Assembly (NCBI RefSeq): GCF_003030345.1
Contig: NZ_CP028158.1
Span: 6,324,001-6,388,000 of the forward strand
DNA from: Plantactinospora sp. BC1
GTDB lineage: Bacteria > Actinomycetota > Actinomycetes > Mycobacteriales > Micromonosporaceae
Direction of reading: 5' to 3'
DNA: 64,000 nt
Below are positions 56,654 through 64,000 of this stretch, piece after piece; positions within the stretch are counted from its first letter, which is position 1, and each line of letters starts with the position of its first letter. A program made the position numbers and the translations under genes. Under the pieces are notes generated by a model, which saw only the letters and a program-made list of their open reading frames with translations, made no database searches and was not told the origin of the DNA.

Positions 56654-58627
56654 TCAGTCGGTGCTGGTCACCGGGAGACGCATCGTCTCGCCCGTCCATG
56701 GCACAACTGGCACCACCGGACACTGCGACAGCGTTCTCGCGTCCGCGCGTTCTCGCGCCAGCACCTCGGTCCACTGCTCAGATGTACCGACGACCATGAA
56801 GGGGCCGAACTGTACTTCGATCGCGTCCTCCAGGACGCGCACCGGTATCGTCTCTCCAGCGATCTCCACGTCCCCGTCGATGCCGTCGGCGGCCTGTGCC
56901 AATGCTGCCTCCAGCTCTGGCAGTGCGACGGCGCCGCTCCAGGTGACACCCGGTCCGCGAGCGGACAGCAGCAATCGGCCCGCCTCCCACGCGCTCTGAT
57001 ACAGCGTCATTTCCAGCGCCAGCCCGTCAATCGGGTCTGGCTGGGGACTCTGCGTGTCGACCAACCACTTGGGTCGGACGGTGTCGAGGAGGTCGGTCAT
57101 CGCCGCCGCCAGCAGGTTCCGCCGCGCCGCCAGAAATTCCGGGTACGTCGAAGACTCCCGTAGCCGTACGTCGAGTGGGACGAGGTGGGCGCGGAGTTCA
57201 GCCTCGCCCAGGCTCGAGAAGTAGGCACTCGGCGACTTGTCACTGATCTTCTTGTTCGCCTTCGCCGAGATGAAGGCGAGGTTGGCAAGGTCGTTGATGT
57301 CTGCCTTCGAGTAGGCGTCCCGCAGGGTCGCCACGGGGTGGATGTGGTGGTACTCCAGCTTCTGCGCCCCGTCCAGTCCTGGGGCAATGGCGGTGCCGTG
57401 CCACCAGTCGTGCGCCCCGTTCCGCTGGCAGGCTAGAAAGCTGAGGAAGAAGTACGGGCTCTCCCGGCTCCGCCCGGCGAGTGCGTCCGGCGTCACGACC
57501 AAGCGGGAATGAACTCCGAGGTTGCGCAGCAGGCGGCGCACCGGATCAGCGTCTCGCACCGCGGGGATGTCCTGGCCGAGCACGGTGTCGGTGGATCCGC
57601 TGTAGCGGTTGCGCACGTAGGCGGCCAGCAGCCAGTAGAGCAGCCCGTTTGCGGTGTCCTGGTCCAGCGCCTCGTCGTCCCGCTCGCCGAGATAGATCAC
57701 GATCGGAATCAACGCGACAAGCGAGGGCAGCAGGCTCGACCGGCTGACGTTCAGGTTGTGTTGCAACAGCGGAACCAGGTGTTTTAGCCCTCGCTTGACC
57801 GTCTCCCAGCCGCGTTCCAACTGCTCGTCGCTCGCTTCGACGAGCCGGGCGTGTGAGTGCGCGGAGAGCCCTCGACCAAGCACGGCCCCGGCGAACGCGC
57901 GGGAGAGGAAGACCACGTCGAGTCCGGCGTAACCCTGCTTGACCCAGTGGTCAGCCTCCGCCTCCAGCTTGGCGAGGATTCCAGACCAGCGTGCGGAGAG
58001 GGTGGCGAGCGCCAGGTCGAGGGTCTTGAGTGCCCGTCCGCTGTTGACCCGAACGAAGATGTCCGCGACGTCCTCGTAGGAGAATCCGGTCAGGATCTCC
58101 AGGTGGTACCAGTACTGCTCGATGGCCTCGATCCGCTTGAGCCGCTGGCCGAGTTCCTTGGAATCGACCTTCACCCCGGCGGCGAGCAGTTCGCTGCGCA
58201 GTTCGAGCAGGTCGTCGTGGTTGAGGATGTCGTAGACCTTTACCCAGCGCGGGTCTTTCTTCGTCGCCGCGCTCTGGTTCTGGAAGGTCTCCTTCTCGAC
58301 GTTGAAGACGATCTGCGCCTCAGGGTGGTCGTTGAAGACGCGGTGCAACGAGGTCAACCGTTGCTGGCCGTCGAGCAGGTAGAGCGGTTCCGCAGCCGGT
58401 TGCAGGGTGGGCGCGTCCGCCGCCACGTCCCGAGTCCGTGGCTTGTCGGTGGTCTTCCAGAAGAGCAGGGCTCCGGAAGGGTAGCCGCGATAGAGCGACT
58501 CGACGAACTTCGCCACCTGAGTCGGTTTCCAGACATACCCGCGCTGGATCTCGGGCAGTTTGATCTCACCACTGGAGATCTGGGAGACGAGCACGACGAC
58601 CTGTTTGCTGGTCTTGTCAACGGGCAC
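56654..58627 (-). CDS. DUF262 (GmrSD-type) protein with C-terminal HNH-like motif
   Basis: A 657-residue protein. The DUF262 domain fills the N-terminal half: IQRGYVWKP, YRGYPSGALLFW and the DGQQR motif (residues 86-90, LLDGQQRLTSL), which in GmrS, BrxU and SspE binds and hydrolyses nucleotide. A central helical domain follows. Around residues 420-460 lies EYHHIHPVATL and NLAFISAKANKKISDKSP, an HNH/DUF1524-like nuclease pattern (His-His-x-His, Asn, Asn-Lys). Relatives restrict modified phage DNA. The gene begins 6 bp after the DUF499 ATPase, so the two form an operon. The last 150 residues match nothing I know. Base composition is lower in GC than in core genes nearby. Confidence 0.85.
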   Translation of the reverse strand: MPVDKTSKQVVVLVSQISSGEIKLPEIQRGYVWKPTQVAKFVESLYRGYPSGALLFWKTTDKPRTRDVAADAPTLQPAAEPLYLLDGQQRLTSLHRVFNDHPEAQIVFNVEKETFQNQSAATKKDPRWVKVYDILNHDDLLELRSELLAAGVKVDSKELGQRLKRIEAIEQYWYHLEILTGFSYEDVADIFVRVNSGRALKTLDLALATLSARWSGILAKLEAEADHWVKQGYAGLDVVFLSRAFAGAVLGRGLSAHSHARLVEASDEQLERGWETVKRGLKHLVPLLQHNLNVSRSSLLPSLVALIPIVIYLGERDDEALDQDTANGLLYWLLAAYVRNRYSGSTDTVLGQDIPAVRDADPVRRLLRNLGVHSRLVVTPDALAGRSRESPYFFLSFLACQRNGAHDWWHGTAIAPGLDGAQKLEYHHIHPVATLRDAYSKADINDLANLAFISAKANKKISDKSPSAYFSSLGEAELRAHLVPLDVRLRESSTYPEFLAARRNLLAAAMTDLLDTVRPKWLVDTQSPQPDPIDGLALEMTLYQSAWEAGRLLLSARGPGVTWSGAVALPELEAALAQAADGIDGDVEIAGETIPVRVLEDAIEVQFGPFMVVGTSEQWTEVLARERADARTLSQCPVVPVVPWTGETMRLPVTSTD

Positions 58628-58633
58628 CGTCGG

Positions 58634-61600
58634 TCACTCCTCTTCGAAGCGGGCCTGTTCGAACTTCAGCACTCGTGCGTTCTCGGAAATCGTCCGGATC
58701 TCGTCGTCGGCGTATCCGTCCGGCTTGCGGGCGGTGATCTCGATGGTCAGTTCCAACTCGCCAGCTCGGGCGAGATGGGCGAGCACCTCGGTCTGGAGCC
58801 GGTTGAGTTCCTTGGCATAGAACTCGGTACGGGTCCGGTAGACCCCAAAGAAGTGGCTCGTCGGCTTCGGCTCGGGTGTCTCGGGTTCGGGGCGTGGCAG
58901 GCTGATCAACCCGGGACCGACGACCGTGGCGCCGGGGTCGTCTTCGGTCTTCGGGGTGGCGGCCTTCCGGGCGATCTCCTCCAGCTCTCGTTGCGCCAGC
59001 GCCCGGTCCGGGCGGACCAGCAGGGTGCTGTCGGTGATCGCCGCGAAGCTCGCCGAGCCGCCCGGGATGACGAGCCCGGTGTAGCGGCCGGTCGATTCGT
59101 CGTATCCGGTGGCGAGCGCGAAGCCTTCCCGCTCCCAGGTAACCAGGTTGAGCACGTCCTCGACGCCGTGGTCCAGCACCTGGCGGTCTCGAAGCCGGGG
59201 CAGGTAGGGATAGCGGGTGTAGTAGCCCCACAGCTCGCCGAGCGGGATGTGCCCGAGGTCCCATACCGACTTGAGCGGCCCGTCGAGCCGCATCCGGATC
59301 AGCGTCGGGGCGTGCACGATGCCGAGGGTGCCGTCGTTGACCAGCCGGGTGCTGACGCGCTCGGCCAGGGCGCTGGAGCCGTCCGCCTTGACCGCCTTGA
59401 TCACATCGGGCTTGTCGGCGGCGGGTGGCTCCGGCAACAGGGCCCAGATGTACGCCGTGCCGATGCGCAGGTCGACGGCCTGATCCGCCTCCTTGATCCG
59501 GTTGCGTGCCTGGCGTTGCTGTGCCGGGCCGAGGCCCAGTTCCTCGTGCCGGTCGCCGATCTGCCGCCAGGCCAGGTACTCCCGGCTGGCCGCCATCAGG
59601 TCCTCCATCGCCCGGGTGTCGGCGGCGAGGCAGACCAGCATGTTGCGGTGCACCCGCTGGGCGGTACCGCGCTGGGCGAGCAGTTCGGTGACGAAGGTGA
59701 CCGCGCTCGACTTGTCCTCGCCGCGCCGGTGAGTGTAGCGGGGATGCAGCACGACCAGCCGGGCGTCGTCGACGTCGGGAACGTCACCGGTGGATTCCGG
59801 CGCCGGGTGTACGGCAGCGAACTTGCCCCGGACAGTCGTCTGGCTGGCACGCAACCGCTTGATGATCTCGGCCCAGACGTCCTCCGGGTGCAGCCGCTCG
59901 GCGTAGTCCCGGGCGGTACGGGTGACGGATGGCTGGGTGTCGTACCAGTAGCGGCCCGACTCGGAGTAGAGGTAGGTCGCCCGGTCGGCGAGGACGTGCA
60001 GCGCGGATCCGAAGTTCCCGACGGTGTCGCCGGGGACGGCCGAGCCGAGCCAGATCCGCTGCTGGTCGATGCCCTTGTGTGCGCTGCGCAGAGTGGCAGC
60101 CGACCCGAGGAACATCGTCCGGGCCAGCCGGCGGGTCATCCGACGTTGCCCGAAGGTGGTCCGCTCGATGTCGATCCGCACCGGGGTCGACTCGGGGCCG
60201 TCGATGTCGGCGTCGACGACCGGCTTCCAGGAGTCTTCGAGATATTGGGTCAGCTCGGTGAGCACCGGCAGGTCTTCGAGCTGCACGTTGCCGGGCATGA
60301 TCAGCGGGGCCGGGTCGTGCGCCTGCCAGGAGGCAAAGATGATTTTGCTCATCAGCCGGAGCACCCCACGGGTCCGCTGGAAGCGGTCGAGCGTCGACCA
60401 GTCGATGTAGAGCCGGTCGAACAGCTCCGGGTGCACAGGATAGGCGGCGCGGATCCGGGCCTCGTAGGCCGGTTCGGAACAGTTGGCCGGGAATTCCAGC
60501 CGGTGGTCGGCGTAGAATTGGGTGAATCGCCGGGCCACGGCGGCGATGTGGGTCCGGGCCTCGCCGTCCGGCTCCTCGAAGAGTCGGCGCCGGACGATCT
60601 CGAACGACTCCTGCTGGGACGCGGACCGCCACTGGCTGGCGACCCGGCCCACGACGTTCTGGAGACGGGCCAGCGCGTCCTGGCCGCGCGGACCGCCCAC
60701 CTCGATGGCCGCGCCGCCGTCGTCGGCCTCCCCCCGGTCCGAGGCCGGAATGGAGATCACCAGTAGCGCGCCGGGGGTGGCCTTGACCGCCTCGGTCAGG
60801 TATTGCGCGAAGGTGAACTGCGTGTCGAAGGTGCCGGCCGGCAGCGCCCCCGGTTCGTCGGCGAGCTGGCGGGCGTAGGCGACCCACTCGTCGATCAGGA
60901 TCAGGCACGGGGAGTAGGCCGCGATCAGCATGCTGAGCGCTTCGCCCGGATTGGTGCCGGTGCGGTCGGCCTCGGCGATCTGGGTGTATGCGGGCCGGCC
61001 GCCGAGCTGCCAGGCCAGTTCGCCCCAGATGGTTTGCACCATCGTGCCGTCCGGCTTCGGCATGCCGAGGCTCGGCGAGAGATGGTCGCCGACCAGGGCG
61101 ACCCGGCGGATGTCGGCACCGAGCGCCGCCAGGTCACTGCCGGCGAGCAGTTCCTGCATGTCCTGCGGGTATGCGGTCAGCGGCTTGCCGGAGAAGGCGT
61201 GCCAGAGTGCCAGCATCGAGTGGGTCTTGCCGCCACCGAAGTTCGTCTGGAGATTGATCACCGGGTCGGCGTTGGGGTCCCTGCCGATCCGCCGGACCGC
61301 CTTGCCGAGCAGGTCTCGCAGCCCTTCCGTCAGGTAGGTGCGGCGGAAGAACTCGACCGGGTCGCCGTACTCGTCCCGGGCCTCTCCCCGGGCGACCTGG
61401 GCGAGGTCGGCGGCGAACTCGCTGGCCGAGAAGTTGCCGGTGGCCACGTCGGGATGAGGCTTGATCACCTCACGCCACGGCTTGAGCCCGCTACCGGCGA
61501 CGCCCGGCTCGACGGTGGCCTTAGCCGCCCGACCGGCGTGCTTGGCGAAAAACGCCTGCTGGTGGTCGTAAAGCATCCGGGTCAACGCCTCGGCCTGCGG

Positions 61601-61966
61601 CACCGCGCCGACCGCCTGGCAGAGCCGGACCATGCTGTCCAGCGCCCGGCTGGTGTCGTTGTCGGTAAACGCCCGCCCGTGCGCCCACGAGTTCCGGACG
61701 TCCCGCAGTTCCTGGGCGAAGCCGCGCTGGACGTGGGAGAGCTTGTCCCGGAACGGCCGCTCCTCGGTGATGACCCGCAGCCAGGTCTGCGGATCCTCCC
61801 GGTTGTAGGCGTGACTGGCGCGGTTGCCCCTCCGTTCGGCGAGTACCTCGGTCCAGTCCCGGCCCTGGTCGACCGTGGGCGCCATGATCCGTTCGACGAA
61901 CGGCGCGACCCCCTCGGTCAGCAGTTCCAGCCCACGACCCACCCGGTCCCGGTTGCTCTGCGCCAT
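58634..61966 (-). CDS. Swt1-type HEPN plus DUF499 P-loop ATPase
   Basis: A 1110-residue protein. Residues about 1-110 are a Swt1-family HEPN domain with the catalytic-type Arg-x4-His (RDVRNSWAHG, Arg91 and His96), which in active HEPN proteins cuts RNA. The DUF499 ATPase follows: Walker A NFGGGKTH (about 239-247), Walker B CLILIDEWVAYAR (about 350), and long helical C-terminal regions. DUF499 proteins recur in anti-phage gene sets with methyltransferases and helicases. Here the only partner is the DUF262 protein 6 bp downstream. GGAGGGGCG precedes the ATG at 61966. Divergent from a DddA-like deaminase gene. An abortive-infection or restriction role is inferred. Confidence 0.85.
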   Translation of the reverse strand: MAQSNRDRVGRGLELLTEGVAPFVERIMAPTVDQGRDWTEVLAERRGNRASHAYNREDPQTWLRVITEERPFRDKLSHVQRGFAQELRDVRNSWAHGRAFTDNDTSRALDSMVRLCQAVGAVPQAEALTRMLYDHQQAFFAKHAGRAAKATVEPGVAGSGLKPWREVIKPHPDVATGNFSASEFAADLAQVARGEARDEYGDPVEFFRRTYLTEGLRDLLGKAVRRIGRDPNADPVINLQTNFGGGKTHSMLALWHAFSGKPLTAYPQDMQELLAGSDLAALGADIRRVALVGDHLSPSLGMPKPDGTMVQTIWGELAWQLGGRPAYTQIAEADRTGTNPGEALSMLIAAYSPCLILIDEWVAYARQLADEPGALPAGTFDTQFTFAQYLTEAVKATPGALLVISIPASDRGEADDGGAAIEVGGPRGQDALARLQNVVGRVASQWRSASQQESFEIVRRRLFEEPDGEARTHIAAVARRFTQFYADHRLEFPANCSEPAYEARIRAAYPVHPELFDRLYIDWSTLDRFQRTRGVLRLMSKIIFASWQAHDPAPLIMPGNVQLEDLPVLTELTQYLEDSWKPVVDADIDGPESTPVRIDIERTTFGQRRMTRRLARTMFLGSAATLRSAHKGIDQQRIWLGSAVPGDTVGNFGSALHVLADRATYLYSESGRYWYDTQPSVTRTARDYAERLHPEDVWAEIIKRLRASQTTVRGKFAAVHPAPESTGDVPDVDDARLVVLHPRYTHRRGEDKSSAVTFVTELLAQRGTAQRVHRNMLVCLAADTRAMEDLMAASREYLAWRQIGDRHEELGLGPAQQRQARNRIKEADQAVDLRIGTAYIWALLPEPPAADKPDVIKAVKADGSSALAERVSTRLVNDGTLGIVHAPTLIRMRLDGPLKSVWDLGHIPLGELWGYYTRYPYLPRLRDRQVLDHGVEDVLNLVTWEREGFALATGYDESTGRYTGLVIPGGSASFAAITDSTLLVRPDRALAQRELEEIARKAATPKTEDDPGATVVGPGLISLPRPEPETPEPKPTSHFFGVYRTRTEFYAKELNRLQTEVLAHLARAGELELTIEITARKPDGYADDEIRTISENARVLKFEQARFEEE

Positions 61967-62101
61967 CAGCGAAGCGCCCCTCCCCCACCCAAAGGCGGCA
62001 AGCGTCACGGTTGCGTCGCTTACCGTACCCCTGTCGGTCGATCTCGTGTCCTGACGGACGGCCCGAAACCGTTCGAACCTTTGGCGCTCAGCCCATTGCC
62101 G

Positions 62102-62131
62102 TTGCCCGCCCCAGTAACCGTTCGATAGCGT
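62102..62131 (+). promoter_or_regulatory. Probable promoter of the deaminase-immunity operon
   Basis: TTGCCC (62102-62107) and TAGCGT (62126-62131) with 18 bp between. GGAGGG follows at 62145-62150, 6 nt before the GTG at 62157. Confidence 0.4.
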
Positions 62132-62156
62132 CTGGTAGCCGAACGGAGGGTTGTTT

Positions 62157-62918
62157 GTGAGCCTGGCGCAGGTCGCTGCCTCGCTCTCGGCGGTGCTCCT
62201 CGACATCGCCGGGCTTCGGGCACAGATCGCGGCCAACGCCAAGGCGGTAGCCGGAAGAACCGAAACCCTCGTCGCCCTGACCCAGGGCAGCCGGCATCCC
62301 TCGGTCGAACAGGCTATCCGGAACGGCGCCGCGACGCTGGAGCGGCTACGGGAGGCCGATCAACAGGCTGCCGGTGCGGTGGCGGCGATCGTGGAGTACG
62401 GGCGGGCCATCGGCATCGATCTGCCGGCGCCCGCCCAACCAGGTCCGAGTTCACCGGCCCCCCGGCCGCGACGCTCGGATCCGGAAGCGTCAGTCGAATC
62501 CACGCCCTCCGACGCGATTGCCGCGATCGGGCGAAGCCTTCCGGTTCGGGCCAGCGCACGGGACCGCACCACCGGGATGTTCGCCGGTGAACTCATTGTC
62601 AGCGGCGAAGATCCTGCGACGGTAGCCGACCTTCGCCCGCTCCCTGGTGGCGGATGGCCGGACTCCGTCATCAGCCACGTGGAGAGCCATGTCGCGGCAC
62701 GGATGCGTCGGCAGAACCTGTCAGAGGGCGAAGTCGTACTCAACAACATCACCTGCGGTAACCGCGGATTCGACGCCGACTGGCCCGCGACCTGCGAACG
62801 CTATATTCGCGACCTGTTGCCGGCCGGATCCCGGCTGACCGTCTGGGCGACGCCGGACGGCGGCGCGACCTGGTGGACGCGGACCTACCGAGGTACGGGT
62901 GAGAGGATAAAGAAGTGA
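62157..62918 (+). CDS. DddA-like (SCP1.201 family) nucleic-acid deaminase, free-standing
   Basis: A 253-residue protein. Residues 1-85 form a helical coiled-coil-like N-terminus without signal peptide, 90-120 a linker, and about 125-240 a cytidine-deaminase-fold toxin domain. Zinc and catalytic residues are His174 and Glu176 (SHVESHVAARMR), Cys200 (NNITCGN) and Cys213 (ATCERY); the two Cys are 12 residues apart, wider than in DddA. The LLPAGSRLTVW strand is family-typical. DddA itself deaminates cytosine in double-stranded DNA; other members act on single strands. GGAGGG sits 6 nt before GTG 62157. The Imm1-type gene overlaps by GTGA, so the toxin is always made with its antidote. No type VI or VII trafficking domain is visible. 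Confidence 0.82.
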   Translation: MSLAQVAASLSAVLLDIAGLRAQIAANAKAVAGRTETLVALTQGSRHPSVEQAIRNGAATLERLREADQQAAGAVAAIVEYGRAIGIDLPAPAQPGPSSPAPRPRRSDPEASVESTPSDAIAAIGRSLPVRASARDRTTGMFAGELIVSGEDPATVADLRPLPGGGWPDSVISHVESHVAARMRRQNLSEGEVVLNNITCGNRGFDADWPATCERYIRDLLPAGSRLTVWATPDGGATWWTRTYRGTGERIKK

Positions 62919-63307
62919 CATACCGGGTCAGTTACGACATGGACGAAGAGACTCTGCCCGATGCCGAGGCTGTTTCCGCCTTCTTCGACAAACGGGCACA
63001 CCGGATCGCCCCGCACGGCCGCCGAGCGAACACGTACTGGATCGGCCCGGCCGGCGGCGAGGACGTTCTGCGGGTGGACCTGGACTACGACGCGGGCCGC
63101 GCGGCACTGCGCTGGCTCCCCGACAACAGCCACGGCGTGGAACTGGGGCCGGGTGCCCCCATCGTGGTCCTCGAATCCTCCGATCATCCGCCGGTCACCA
63201 TCCCCGGCAACCTGGCTCGGGTCTCGATCGACCTGGCCCGTGCGGCCGTCGCCGCCTACATCCGGACCGGGCAACGTCCATCCACCGTCGCGTGGTCCGC
63301 CGGCTGA
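62915..63307 (+). CDS. Imm1-family immunity protein
   Basis: A 130-residue acidic protein with the Imm1 pattern: EAVSAFFDKR helix, DVLRVDLDYDAGRAALRWL strands, a central VTIPGNLARVSI and the conserved C-terminal AAVAAYIRTGQRPSTVAW. Imm1 proteins neutralise deaminase-type toxins, and this one begins inside the stop codon of the deaminase gene (GTGA), the expected toxin-immunity arrangement. It is followed by a 7-bp stem terminator. The match is by pattern and context; direct binding is inferred. Confidence 0.85.
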   Translation: MTYRVSYDMDEETLPDAEAVSAFFDKRAHRIAPHGRRANTYWIGPAGGEDVLRVDLDYDAGRAALRWLPDNSHGVELGPGAPIVVLESSDHPPVTIPGNLARVSIDLARAAVAAYIRTGQRPSTVAWSAG

Positions 63308-63344
63308 CCGGCAACAGCAGAATGGCCTTCGCCGGCAGCGGGAC

Positions 63345-63362
63345 CGCCAGGCGAGCCTGGCG
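63345..63362. terminator. Terminator hairpin between Imm1 gene and convergent small gene
   Basis: CGCCAGG-CGAG-CCTGGCG is a perfect 7-bp stem with a four-base loop between two convergent stops. A weaker stem (GAGTC / GACTC) follows. Confidence 0.55.
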
Positions 63363-63385
63363 ACTCCACCCGAGTCGCGGGTGAC

Positions 63386-63664
63386 TCATGGATTGGTATT
63401 TCGGAGACAGGCACCGGGGTGGCCGTCCCGGGCGTCGCATCGGCCACCTGCCGGAAGCAGCCGATCGCAATAGACCCGACGGCGTACGTCCTGGGCGTCC
63501 TCGGCCGAGACGGTGATCTCGCCGACATCCACCAGGCCGAGGAAGGCCAGCGAGTCGGCCAGGCAGGCCGCCAGGTCGGCGGCGGCCTCGATGTCGGATA
63601 CGACAACCGGCAGGTGGATGACGTGCCGACCCGACACGTCAGCCACCCGGTCACCGTCGTTCAT
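63386..63664 (-). CDS. Small protein of unknown function, partner of DivIVA-like gene
   Basis: A 92-residue product (start MNDGDRVADVSGR). The body forms an alternating strand-helix pattern (HVIHLPVVVSDIEAAADLAA) and ends with two Cys (VYCDRLL, GRCDARDGHPGAC makes three in all) that could bind a metal. ATG at 63664 overlaps the upstream gene's stop by ATGA, so the two are coupled. No family recognised. Confidence 0.65.
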   Translation of the reverse strand: MNDGDRVADVSGRHVIHLPVVVSDIEAAADLAACLADSLAFLGLVDVGEITVSAEDAQDVRRRVYCDRLLPAGGRCDARDGHPGACLRNTNP

Positions 63665-63975
63665 CGCCGCTCCGCGCGATGGCGGCCGGACGAGTTCCGG
63701 CTCTGCCACTGCCGAAGGTGCACCTTGAGCCGTTCGTTCTCGGTGCGGACCATTGCCAACTCGTCCTGGAGCGCTGTCAGGGTCTCCGCCAGCGCGGTGA
63801 GGAAGAGCCGCACCTCCGACGGTCGGTACCCACGCCGGCCAAACGGCGTGAGTGGGAAGGTCGCTGTCCGGATCTGGCCGGGGATCGGCGGGGGGTGGAC
63901 GCCGCCGCCGTAGAGCGTGCCGCTCGGCCGAGCCTCGGCGGGCGTGCGCCGTGCTCGCCGACCGTAGTCGCTCAT
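63661..63975 (-). CDS. DivIVA-domain-like coiled-coil protein
   Basis: A 104-residue protein. After a basic, Pro/Gly-rich start, FPLTPFGRRGYRPSEVRLFL matches the DivIVA N-terminal membrane-curvature motif (F-x4-x-GY-x3-V), followed by a coiled coil (LTALQDELAMVRTENERLKV). Full DivIVA proteins are longer; this is a short variant of the kind found beside mobile or conflict genes in actinobacteria. GAGGGG precedes the ATG. Its ATGA could also hold the stop of a further upstream gene beyond the window. Confidence 0.75.
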   Translation of the reverse strand: MSDYGRRARRTPAEARPSGTLYGGGVHPPPIPGQIRTATFPLTPFGRRGYRPSEVRLFLTALAETLTALQDELAMVRTENERLKVHLRQWQSRNSSGRHRAERR

Positions 63976-64000
63976 TGGGTTGACCCCTCGCCGATGAGGG

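Noticed and set aside
56654-61966. Assignment to a known BREX or DISARM system
   Set aside because: No PglX/PglZ, DUF1156 methyltransferase, DrmA/B or helicase is present; only the DUF499 and DUF262 components are seen.
57857-62128. Long plus-strand frames opposite the DUF262 and DUF499 genes
   Set aside because: They are complement readings without domain content; the minus-strand genes have clear motifs and ribosome-binding sites.

Overview
The window is high-GC actinomycete DNA: GTG/TTG starts, ATGA/GTGA stop-start overlaps, leaderless-type promoters, Tat and lipoprotein exports, mycothiol-type and SARP regulators. The mix (gpgS with a GT4 partner, a trp block with a TIGR02234 protein and lgt, gltBD, a terpene synthase, IdeR-type iron boxes) suggests a Micromonosporaceae chromosome. 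That placement is inference; there is no rRNA to confirm it. I saw no tRNA, rRNA, CRISPR array, complete transposon or replication origin.

Layout. 1-1.4 kb: two tandem secreted paralogues (one cut by the window edge). 1.7-6.2 kb: a membrane protein, a GlxA-type regulator with a Tat-exported DJ-1 protein, a lipoprotein and a bulb-lectin protein. 6.2-8.2 kb: an acquired-looking patch with a type II toxin-antitoxin pair and a decapitated MFS transporter. 8.2-11.8 kb: an FtsK/SpoIIIE-type ATPase with a proline-rich membrane partner. 11.9-17.4 kb: sugar genes (GT4, gpgS, Gfo/Idh oxidoreductase, zinc-less MDR dehydrogenase), then tandem repeats and a truncated methyltransferase. 17.5-23.8 kb: gltBD. 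24-31.4 kb: a GNAT protein, a secreted M14 carboxypeptidase, a fasciclin lipoprotein and a large AfsR-type regulator. 31.6-42.8 kb: a monooxygenase, lgt, trpABC, a TIGR02234 membrane protein, trpE, a nucleotidyltransferase-HisI fusion and an aldo/keto reductase. 43-50 kb: an ABC-2 exporter with its TetR, an iron-box-controlled DUF2470 protein and a heterodimeric ABC exporter. 50-56.6 kb: a TIGR03085 protein, a class I terpene synthase, a TetR/hydrolase pair, a two-component system and a PepSY protein.

56.6-64 kb looks like an accessory defence/conflict island. A two-gene operon encodes a Swt1-HEPN/DUF499 ATPase and a DUF262 (GmrSD-type) protein. Back to back with it, across a 190-bp divergent intergenic region, lies a free-standing DddA-like (SCP1.201) deaminase translationally coupled to an Imm1-type immunity protein. 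A DivIVA-like protein and a small partner close the window.

The most unusual observations are this island, the in-frame nucleotidyltransferase-HisI fusion, a double palindromic iron box, and several start codons preceded by a -10 hexamer at exactly leaderless spacing.
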